Source: Bacteroidales bacterium (GTDB taxonomy: Bacteria; Bacteroidota; Bacteroidia; Bacteroidales; Tenuifilaceae). Taken from it: 5,343 bases of DNA. The DNA is taken from positions 16,620 to 21,962 of the forward strand of contig DQHR01000131.1 of the NCBI GenBank assembly GCA_003531155.1. Reading direction: 5' to 3'. Positions 1-5,343 of this stretch are shown here, piece by piece. The notes under the pieces were generated by a model. That model was not told the origin of the DNA. It made no database searches and saw only the letters and a list, made by a program, of their open reading frames with translations. The position numbers and the translations under genes are program-made. Within the stretch, counting starts at the first letter, position 1, and every line of letters starts with the position of its first letter.

Positions 1-1
1 C

Positions 2-2128
2 GTATTTCCTCCAAAACACGACGATTTAACTATCGGTTTTGTGGATTGGAATCCACCTGCCCCCGATGCGAATATGGGCTTATGGCGTGGCGTAAAAATA
101 ATTCGCACGGGCAAAACTGCTTTAAATGATATTTATGTTCGCAGTGAAATAGATACAGCTACACTAAAATCAGCAAAACTTATCATTGGCTTTAACCTGA
201 AAAATCATTCAGCTGTAGCATCAAAAATAAAGGTGACTGCTGAAATTGAGAACATCAAGATTGAAAAAGAATTTGAGGTTGCGGCTAATAACAGCATTGA
301 AGGGACATTCACTCCCACTGAATTCAAGCAATTGATTTTGAACGATGCTAGGCTTTGGTGGACAAACGGAATAGGTAACCCCGAACTATACTCCCTAAGC
401 ATAAGTTCAAGCGTTGATGACGTTATAACCGATCATAAAACCATTCGATTTGGAATACGGACTATCGAGCAATTTATCAATAAAGATGGGCATAAAGGCT
501 TTAAGGTTAACGGCAAAAAAGTGTTGATTAAAGGTGCGGGTTGGGTTGACGATCTCACCCTTGCCGATACCGACGAAAAAGTTAAAGTCCAAGTTGAATA
601 TGTTCGCCATATGAACCTTAATACTATCCGTCTGGAAGGCTTTTGGGGAAACAGTGAAAAGTTATTCGACTATGCTGATGAAAATGGGATACTGGTAATG
701 CTTGGCTGGAGCTGCCATTGGGAATGGCAAACCTATTGCGGCAGACCTGAGACCGACTTCATGAGTATATACCCAAATGAATATAAACTGCACACTCAAT
801 CTTTTGCCGATCAGGTAATGTGGTTAAGAAATCACCCTTCTGTTTTTACATGGGTTTTAGGAAGCGATAAACTACCTCCCACCGAATTAGAAGCAATGCT
901 AAATAATACAATAGGCAAAATTGATCCCACACGCCCAATCCTTGCTAGCTGTAAATATTACGATGCCGATGATGTTTTTAATAATACAAGTAAAATAAGT
1001 GGTCCAACAGGTGTTAAAATGCGCGGCCCTTACGATTATGTAACTCCAAATTATTGGTATGTAGATACCCATTATGGAGGCGCTTATGGATTTAATACCG
1101 AGACTGGCCCAGGTCCCCAAGTTCCCCCTATTGAGAGTATTGAAAGAATGTTGCCCGTGGATTCTCTCTGGCCTCCAACCAATAGCGCATGGAATTTCCA
1201 TTGTGGGAGGAATGAATTTCATACTCTCAAAAAATTCTTAAATGACTTTAACAATAGGTATGGCGAATCATCAGATGTACGAGATTTTGCCAAAATGTGC
1301 CAGATTTCTAACTACGAAGCAATTCGCCCAATGTACGAAGCATTCGAGTCAAATAAGTATAGTTCTACCGGAGTAATACAATGGATGCTCAACTCTGCCT
1401 GGCCCGAAATGTACTGGCAGTTATACGATTGGTACCTCATGCCAACTGGGGCATTCTATGGTACCCGAAACGCTTGTCGACCTCTAAACATTTCTTACAA
1501 CTACGGAACAAAATCAGTCTATGTATCATCAGATTTGATTGAGCCGCATAAAGATTTAAAAGTAAAAGTAAAGGTATTCAACCTCGATTCTAAATTAATA
1601 TATAGCCAATCATTAAATATCGATATAAGTGCAAATACTTCAAAAGAAGTTCTAAGTCTATCTGAACTCAAAAATTTATCTACAACATATTTTGTTGATT
1701 TAAGGCTTTACAAAAAAGACTCGTCATTAATTGCATCCAATTTTTACTGGTTATCGACGCAGGAAGACAAGCTTGACTTTAAAAACTCCCTATGGTTTAC
1801 TACACCAAATAGCCACTACGCAAACCTTAAAGGCTTAAGAAGTCTTGATAAAGTCAGTGTTGAATCTAATTCACAATTCAGTTTAGCTGGAGATAAGCAA
1901 ATCGTTAGCGTATCTCTTAAAAACAACTCCTCTAAGATTGCTTTCTTCATCGAACTTGCCTTAAAAGGAGATAAAACAGGAAAAACAATCTTACCCGTTT
2001 TTTGGGATGATAATTATATCAGTTTGCTCCCCGGCGAATCACGTACTATCAGCGCATGGGTTTATAATAAAGATTTAGAGGGACAAAAACCTATTTTCGA
2101 AATTGATGGAATTAACCTCGACAAATAA
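2..2128 (+). CDS. GH2 exo-beta-D-glucosaminidase-like glycoside hydrolase (5' end outside window)
   Basis: Partial gene: the frame is open from base 2 with no stop, so the GTG at 41 is internal, not the start. The visible 708 residues (numbered from base 2) show the end of the sugar-binding jelly roll (DWNPPAPDANMGLWRG, 14-29), an Ig-like domain (about 34-150), the TIM barrel (about 155-480) and C-terminal Ig-like domains (about 500-708) with the typical LPVFWDDN and PGESR motifs. The proposed acid/base is Asp289 in W-V-L-G-S-D (codon 866-868), where most GH2 enzymes have Asn-Glu. The proposed nucleophile is Glu367 in FNTETGPGPQ (codon 1100-1102). Asp acid/base plus Glu nucleophile in these contexts is known for the exo-beta-D-glucosaminidase (CsxA) subfamily, which removes glucosamine from the non-reducing end of chitosan oligosaccharides. 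Roughly 150-200 residues, including any signal peptide, are missing, so location cannot be read; periplasm is likely. Related enzymes are often labelled mannosylglycoprotein endo-beta-mannosidase. The family is secure; the exact substrate is inferred. Confidence 0.9.
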   Translation, partial: VFPPKHDDLTIGFVDWNPPAPDANMGLWRGVKIIRTGKTALNDIYVRSEIDTATLKSAKLIIGFNLKNHSAVASKIKVTAEIENIKIEKEFEVAANNSIEGTFTPTEFKQLILNDARLWWTNGIGNPELYSLSISSSVDDVITDHKTIRFGIRTIEQFINKDGHKGFKVNGKKVLIKGAGWVDDLTLADTDEKVKVQVEYVRHMNLNTIRLEGFWGNSEKLFDYADENGILVMLGWSCHWEWQTYCGRPETDFMSIYPNEYKLHTQSFADQVMWLRNHPSVFTWVLGSDKLPPTELEAMLNNTIGKIDPTRPILASCKYYDADDVFNNTSKISGPTGVKMRGPYDYVTPNYWYVDTHYGGAYGFNTETGPGPQVPPIESIERMLPVDSLWPPTNSAWNFHCGRNEFHTLKKFLNDFNNRYGESSDVRDFAKMCQISNYEAIRPMYEAFESNKYSSTGVIQWMLNSAWPEMYWQLYDWYLMPTGAFYGTRNACRPLNISYNYGTKSVYVSSDLIEPHKDLKVKVKVFNLDSKLIYSQSLNIDISANTSKEVLSLSELKNLSTTYFVDLRLYKKDSSLIASNFYWLSTQEDKLDFKNSLWFTTPNSHYANLKGLRSLDKVSVESNSQFSLAGDKQIVSVSLKNNSSKIAFFIELALKGDKTGKTILPVFWDDNYISLLPGESRTISAWVYNKDLEGQKPIFEIDGINLDK

Positions 2129-2135
2129 TCAAGTC

Positions 2136-3386
2136 ATGAAACGAAACCATATAATTGTTGCTCTCATCTTTTTGATATTCTTCGTAATATCACTATTAAC
2201 AAACATTCTTGGCCCAATTATTCCTGAGTTTATTGCTAGCTTCAAACTAAGCAATTCAATGGCAGGTTTTTTGCCCTTTGCATTCTTTTTTGCGTATATC
2301 GTTTCAATACCAGCAGGAGTATTAGCTGAAAAGTTTTCGGCAAAAACATTGATGGTTTGGGCTTTTGGGTTAGCAACCGCAGGTGCCTTTTGGTTTGCTT
2401 TTATCCCAACCTACAGTACAGCACTACCATCGCTTTTCACCATAGGAATTGGCATGGCAGTGCTTCAAGTTGTTATAAACCCGTTGTTACGCTCTGCTGG
2501 AGGCGAGGAGCATTTTGCATTTAACTCAGTTTTTGCGCAACTTATTTTTGGGCTAGCATCATTTTTAAGTCCTCAACTTTACTCATACTTAGTTACTGAA
2601 CTACAAAAGAACCCACTCCCCGATAACTCATTAATTCAAACCCTTTCGGGTATTGTGCCAGCAAATCAACCTTGGGTATCAATTTATTGGGTATTCTGTT
2701 TAATAGCAATTTTAATGGTTGGGGTTATACTTATTTCCAAACTTCCTAGAATCGAATTGCAAGAAGATGAAAAAGCAGAAAAAGCTTCGGTCTATAGCAT
2801 GTTACTGAGGAAACGAGTAGTAATCCTATTCATAATTGGCATATTCGTTTATGTTGGGACAGAGCAGGGTATTGCCAACTGGATGTCTCGATTCCTTGAA
2901 CAGTATCATGGTTTTAATCCTCAAACAGATGGCGCCGATGCGGTATCGAGTTTTTGGGGTCTATTAACGTTAGGTTGTTTGCTAGGATTAGTTCTCCTCA
3001 AATTTATCGATAGTCGTAAAGTACTAATACTATTCACCTCATTTGCTCTGATTAGCTTATCCTACGGGTTATTTGGTCCTGCACATTATTCAATAATAGC
3101 TTTTCCTGCATGTGGCTTCTTCCTATCGGTGATGTGGTCGGTTATATTCTCACTGGCACTTAACTCGCTAAAGAATCATCATGGAGCATTTTCGGGACTG
3201 CTTTGCACTGCAATTATTGGAGGAGCAATTGTGCCTTGGGTAATAGGCGGATTAAGCGATTTAATTGGACTGCGATTTAGCATGATGGTACTTTACCTCA
3301 CACTAGGTTATATCCTTAGTATAGGATTCTGGGCAAAGCCTATTGTAAACAACAAAACCATAAACCTTAAAACTCAAAAAGATTAA
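2136..3386 (+). CDS. MFS sugar permease, FucP/GluP/NagP-like
   Basis: Inner-membrane transporter of 416 residues with about 12 hydrophobic helices: six in residues 5-205, a charged central loop (about 203-228, RIELQEDEKAEK) and six in 229-400. Family marks are the motif-A-like loop GVLAEKFSAK (61-70), its repeat GGLSDLIGLR (371-380), VLQVVINP (109-116) where the FucP group has L-E/Q-x-x-x-N-P, and YVGTEQGIANW (239-249) matching the helix-7 region of FucP. I chose ATG 2136 (MKRNHIIVAL) because the hydrophobic helix starts right after it and it lies 7 bases past the GH2 stop. An in-frame ATG at 2103 would add 11 polar residues and overlap the GH2 gene by 26 bases. Transport is probably proton-driven uptake of a monosaccharide released by the upstream hydrolase (inference). 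Gln111 at the position of E. coli FucP Glu135 points away from fucose and toward the glucose/galactose/GlcNAc side of the family. Substrate not determinable from sequence. Confidence 0.88.
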   Translation: MKRNHIIVALIFLIFFVISLLTNILGPIIPEFIASFKLSNSMAGFLPFAFFFAYIVSIPAGVLAEKFSAKTLMVWAFGLATAGAFWFAFIPTYSTALPSLFTIGIGMAVLQVVINPLLRSAGGEEHFAFNSVFAQLIFGLASFLSPQLYSYLVTELQKNPLPDNSLIQTLSGIVPANQPWVSIYWVFCLIAILMVGVILISKLPRIELQEDEKAEKASVYSMLLRKRVVILFIIGIFVYVGTEQGIANWMSRFLEQYHGFNPQTDGADAVSSFWGLLTLGCLLGLVLLKFIDSRKVLILFTSFALISLSYGLFGPAHYSIIAFPACGFFLSVMWSVIFSLALNSLKNHHGAFSGLLCTAIIGGAIVPWVIGGLSDLIGLRFSMMVLYLTLGYILSIGFWAKPIVNNKTINLKTQKD

Positions 3387-3398
3387 TTTCTCTCATTT

Positions 3399-4283
3399 AT
3401 GAATATTTCAAAAGATTTGGTAATAGGGGTTGACCTTGGAGCTACTAATATTCGTGCAGGGCTAGTTGAAGATGCGAAGATTATAAAATATGCAGATAGC
3501 AGAGTGCCGGTGGATTCTAACGATGCAAACACAGTAATAGAGTCATTAAAAAATACTATCGAGCAGGTATTTGTCTCCCATGTAAAGGGTATTGGCATTG
3601 GTATACCAAGCTTAGTAGACAGAAAGCATGGTATTGTTTATGACGTTCAGAATATTCCATCGTGGAAGGAGGTTTATCTTAAAAGCATATTAGAAGTTCA
3701 CTTTAAAGTACCTGTTTTTCTCGATAACGATTGTAACTGCTTTACCATAGGCGAAAGACTTTATGGGCAGGGCAAAGATTATTTGAATTTTGTAGGTATT
3801 ACGCTTGGAACAGGGATGGGAGCAGGAATTATTAATCGTGGCAAGCTAATAAATGATGCTAACTGCGGATCGGGTGAGTTCGGGAGCATTCCCTACCTCA
3901 ATGGCATTTACGAGGATTATTGCAGCGGTAAGTTCTTTAAAACCTTTCACCATCAAGATGGAGAAAAAGCTTCGGAAGCTGCAAAAAATAACGAACCTTC
4001 TGCCCTTAAAGCATACGAGGAGTTTGGGAAACATCTTGGCAATGCAATTAAAACAATTATGTTTTCGGTCGATCCTGAGATGGTGATCCTTGGGGGATCA
4101 ATTGCTAAATCGCATCAATACTTCGAAAAATCGATGCTTGAAGAGATCGGGAAATTCCCCTACCCCAACTCTCTAAAGAAATTCAAAGTATTATACTCAT
4201 CGCTTGAAAACCTATCGATTCTGGGTGCTGCTGCGATGTTTTTTGATGTAACAAACAACAACCTTAAAACCATACCAGCATGA
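3399..4283 (+). CDS. ROK-family sugar kinase, first of a tandem pair
   Basis: Cytoplasmic 294-residue protein of the ROK (repressor, ORF, kinase) family; no helix-turn-helix precedes the kinase fold, so it is an enzyme-type rather than NagC-type member. ATP phosphate-1 loop DLGATNIRAG (12-21), likely catalytic base Asp111 in LDNDCNCF (108-115), phosphate-2 loop LGTGMGAG (136-143), sugar-site EFGSIPY (160-166), YEDYCSG (171-177) and the adenosine-side VILGGS (229-234) are all present. The usual E-x-G-H is E-F-G-S here, and the Cys-x-Cys-Gly-x-x-Gly-Cys zinc segment that normally precedes the second sugar-site Glu (Glu172 here) is absent, with only about four residues in its place. It starts at an ATG 12 bases after the MFS stop, and its TGA overlaps the next gene's ATG. 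ATP-binding residues look intact, so kinase activity is likely. The substrate is probably the hexose or hexosamine imported by the MFS permease; glucosamine is a guess from the GH2 gene. Confidence 0.9.
   Translation: MNISKDLVIGVDLGATNIRAGLVEDAKIIKYADSRVPVDSNDANTVIESLKNTIEQVFVSHVKGIGIGIPSLVDRKHGIVYDVQNIPSWKEVYLKSILEVHFKVPVFLDNDCNCFTIGERLYGQGKDYLNFVGITLGTGMGAGIINRGKLINDANCGSGEFGSIPYLNGIYEDYCSGKFFKTFHHQDGEKASEAAKNNEPSALKAYEEFGKHLGNAIKTIMFSVDPEMVILGGSIAKSHQYFEKSMLEEIGKFPYPNSLKKFKVLYSSLENLSILGAAAMFFDVTNNNLKTIPA
4280..4283 (+). promoter_or_regulatory. ATGA stop/start overlap coupling the two ROK genes
   Basis: The ATG of the second ROK gene (4280-4282) shares bases with the TGA of the first (4281-4283). 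Such overlaps usually mean that ribosomes ending the first gene reinitiate on the second, keeping the two products in a fixed ratio. No Shine-Dalgarno sequence is seen upstream, as is usual in Bacteroidetes. The coupling itself is inferred. Confidence 0.75.
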
Positions 4284-5164
4284 TTTACGACGAAGCTACA
4301 GGAAATGATCTAATACTTGGAATTGATCTAAACGGCCGCACCATTACAGTTGGGAAGGTCAGAGGTATGAAACTCGAAAAAACGATTACCCGAAAAATTA
4401 ACAACAAGGAATCGGAAGAGACTGTCATTAAAGAGGTGCTAAATGTAATTAAGGAACTCTTCGATAAAGATGTAGTTGGCATAGGCATTGGTGTCCCCAG
4501 CGTAGTAGATGTAAAACAAGGTATAGTCTATAAAGTTGCAAATATTCCATCGTGGAGAAAAGTTCATCTGCGTGAAATTCTCGAGAACCATTTGGACGTT
4601 AAAGTATACGTTAATAATGATGCCAACTGCTTTGCCATTGGGGAGAAGTATTTTGGTCAGGCTAAAGACTACAATAACGTTGTTGGAGTAATAATTGGTG
4701 TTGGGTTTGGAGCAGGAATTATCTTTAACGGACACCTTTACTCAGGTACTCATTGCGGCGCAGGTGAGTTCGGTTCAATACCCTATCGCGAATACGATAT
4801 AGAGTACTACTGTTCAGAAGGATACTTTGATGAAAAATATGGAATCAAAGCCGATGTTTTTTACCAAAGAGCTTTGGAGGGAGATAAGATTGCACTAGCC
4901 GTGTTTGAACAGTTTGGTTTTGATCTTGGGTCTGCCATCAAAACGATACTTTATGCTATCGACCCCGATTACATTGTACTTGGAGGTAGCTTAGCAAAAG
5001 CATTCCCATTCTTTAAGGCTGCAATGTGGGAGAAAGTGAATACATACAACTATAAGCATGCACTCGAAACACTAAAAATCGAGGTGTCGGAAAATCCCGA
5101 TATCGCAGTATTGGGGGCAGCGGCACTTTACCACGATGCTCAAAATAAAATCCTTAGAAAATAG
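4280..5164 (+). CDS. ROK-family protein, divergent second paralogue with altered ATP loops
   Basis: Also 294 residues and clearly a paralogue of the preceding gene: in the central part (residues about 66-169 here against 63-166 there) around 60% of positions agree by eye. Conserved are IPSW (89-92), the likely catalytic Asp114 in NNDANCF (112-118), EFGSIPY (163-169), Glu175 in IEYYCS and IVLGGS. As in its partner, the zinc cysteine motif is missing and E-x-G-H is E-F-G-S. It differs in the phosphate-1 loop, which reads DLNGRTITVG (16-25) instead of D-[LI]-G-[GA]-T-[NK], placing Asn18 and Arg20 where Gly and Thr normally contact phosphate, and in the phosphate-2 loop IGVGFGAG (139-146), with Val141 for Thr. 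There is no N-terminal DNA-binding domain. Translation is probably coupled to the upstream gene by the ATGA overlap. It may be a weak kinase, a regulatory or structural partner of the first copy, or a sugar sensor. Family certain; activity uncertain. Confidence 0.87.
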   Translation: MIYDEATGNDLILGIDLNGRTITVGKVRGMKLEKTITRKINNKESEETVIKEVLNVIKELFDKDVVGIGIGVPSVVDVKQGIVYKVANIPSWRKVHLREILENHLDVKVYVNNDANCFAIGEKYFGQAKDYNNVVGVIIGVGFGAGIIFNGHLYSGTHCGAGEFGSIPYREYDIEYYCSEGYFDEKYGIKADVFYQRALEGDKIALAVFEQFGFDLGSAIKTILYAIDPDYIVLGGSLAKAFPFFKAAMWEKVNTYNYKHALETLKIEVSENPDIAVLGAAALYHDAQNKILRK

Positions 5165-5193
5165 AACCAAAAAATCTAAACCTCAAAATTACT
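5165..5193 (+). other. Short A-rich spacer before the SusC-like gene
   Basis: A 29-base gap, the largest in the window, is A-rich directly upstream of the ATG at 5194. This fits Bacteroidetes translation starts, which rely on A-rich leaders rather than Shine-Dalgarno pairing. I see no hairpin-plus-T-run terminator and no TAnnTTTG promoter box in or just before it, so readthrough from the ROK genes is the simplest reading. Confidence 0.5.
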
Positions 5194-5343
5194 ATGAAAC
5201 ATTATCAAACCAATCGCACAAAACAAAAAGGCATAAGATGGCTATCCACAATAGTCATAGCCTGCCTTGTATCGTTTTCGCATACGCTGTATGCTCAGGA
5301 TTTCACTATAACAGGAACGGTAACCGACCAAAATGGAGCGCTC
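5194..5343 (+). CDS. SusC/RagA-type TonB-dependent outer-membrane receptor, N-terminus only
   Basis: The first 50 codons of a gene running off the right edge. The start is MKHYQTNRTK, followed by further basic residues up to Arg15, a hydrophobic core (about 16-29) and a probable signal-peptidase I site after Ala34 (TLYA|QDF). The mature protein opens with FTITGTVTDQNGAL, which matches the start of the carboxypeptidase-regulatory-like (beta-sandwich) domain found at the N-terminus of SusC-family receptors (G-x-V-x-D-x-x-G). In such receptors a TonB plug and a 22-strand barrel follow, usually with a susD lipoprotein gene next. Neither is inside the window. The role would be import of an oligosaccharide across the outer membrane, feeding the enzymes encoded upstream. 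Other secreted Bacteroidetes proteins can begin with the same domain, but the position after sugar-catabolism genes makes a SusC homologue the best call. No Shine-Dalgarno sequence; the start was chosen because the signal peptide begins there. Confidence 0.8.
   Translation, partial: MKHYQTNRTKQKGIRWLSTIVIACLVSFSHTLYAQDFTITGTVTDQNGAL

Larger units (their letters stand above)
3399..5164 (+). repeat. Tandem gene duplication (two ROK paralogues)
   Basis: The two adjacent 294-codon genes align over their full length with only small gaps. Most DNA identity has eroded, but short blocks remain, for example a 16-base identical stretch AATATTCCATCGTGGA at 3651-3666 and 4541-4556 (spacing 890 bases), and GGTGAGTTCGG in the sugar-site region of each. 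This indicates an old tandem duplication followed by divergence rather than a recent assembly or copying artefact. Confidence 0.8.

Noticed and set aside
41..43. GTG at 41 as the start of the GH2 gene
   Set aside because: The frame stays open to base 2 with residues that continue the conserved GH2 sugar-binding domain (IGFVDWNPPAPD), so the true start is upstream of the window.
899..1222. Minus-strand open frame of 107 codons inside the GH2 gene
   Set aside because: It lies wholly opposite conserved GH2 catalytic-domain codons and encodes nothing recognisable, so it is a shadow frame. The same applies to the minus-strand frames at 205-402, 407-610, 3383-3598, 3846-4034, 4285-4488 and 4439-4735.
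2103..2135. Upstream ATG at 2103 as the MFS start
   Set aside because: It would add 11 polar residues (MMELTSTNNQV) not expected before helix 1 and overlap the GH2 gene by 26 bases; ATG 2136 fits better, though 2103 cannot be fully excluded.
3651..3666. 16-base direct repeat (second copy at 4541-4556) as a regulatory or recombination site
   Set aside because: It encodes the conserved N-I-P-S-W segment in both ROK paralogues in the same frame, so it is residual identity from gene duplication.
3853..4086. Plus-strand open frame of 77 codons inside the first ROK gene
   Set aside because: It overlaps the conserved ROK sugar-site region in another frame and has no domain resemblance; treated as a shadow.
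5254..5265. Possible lipobox V-I-A-C (residues 21-24) in the SusC-like signal peptide
   Set aside because: The Cys sits in the middle of the hydrophobic core and is followed by more hydrophobic residues and a good signal-peptidase I site (TLYA|Q); SusC-type receptors are barrel proteins, not lipoproteins.

Overview
The window looks like part of a polysaccharide-utilisation locus (PUL) from a Bacteroidetes bacterium. This rests on the AT-rich sequence, the absence of Shine-Dalgarno sequences before any start, and a SusC/RagA-type outer-membrane receptor beginning at the right edge. All five genes lie on the + strand and are tightly packed (gaps of 7, 12, -4 and 29 bases), which fits a single operon running left to right. 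No RNA gene, insertion sequence, CRISPR array, clear promoter or terminator is visible, and no stretch over 300 bases lacks a gene.

Layout: (1) 2-2128, the C-terminal part of a family 2 glycoside hydrolase of the exo-beta-D-glucosaminidase type; its N-terminus lies off the left edge. (2) 2136-3386, a 12-helix MFS sugar permease related to the fucose/glucose/galactose (FucP/GluP/NagP) group. (3) 3399-4283 and (4) 4280-5164, two tandem ROK-family sugar kinase paralogues of equal length (294 aa) joined by an ATGA stop/start overlap. (5) 5194 to the right edge, the signal peptide and first residues of a SusC-like TonB-dependent receptor.

Proposed joint role (inference): the SusC-like receptor brings an oligosaccharide across the outer membrane, the GH2 enzyme trims a non-reducing-end sugar (glucosamine is the best guess), the MFS permease carries the monosaccharide into the cytoplasm, and a ROK kinase phosphorylates it.

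The most unusual part is the kinase pair. Both lack the cysteine zinc motif and the sugar-site histidine typical of ROK kinases. The second copy has in addition a rewritten first ATP-phosphate loop and a Thr-to-Val change in the second one, while keeping the catalytic Asp. One intact and one degraded copy, translationally coupled, suggest a heteromeric kinase or a kinase plus a sugar-sensing pseudokinase.
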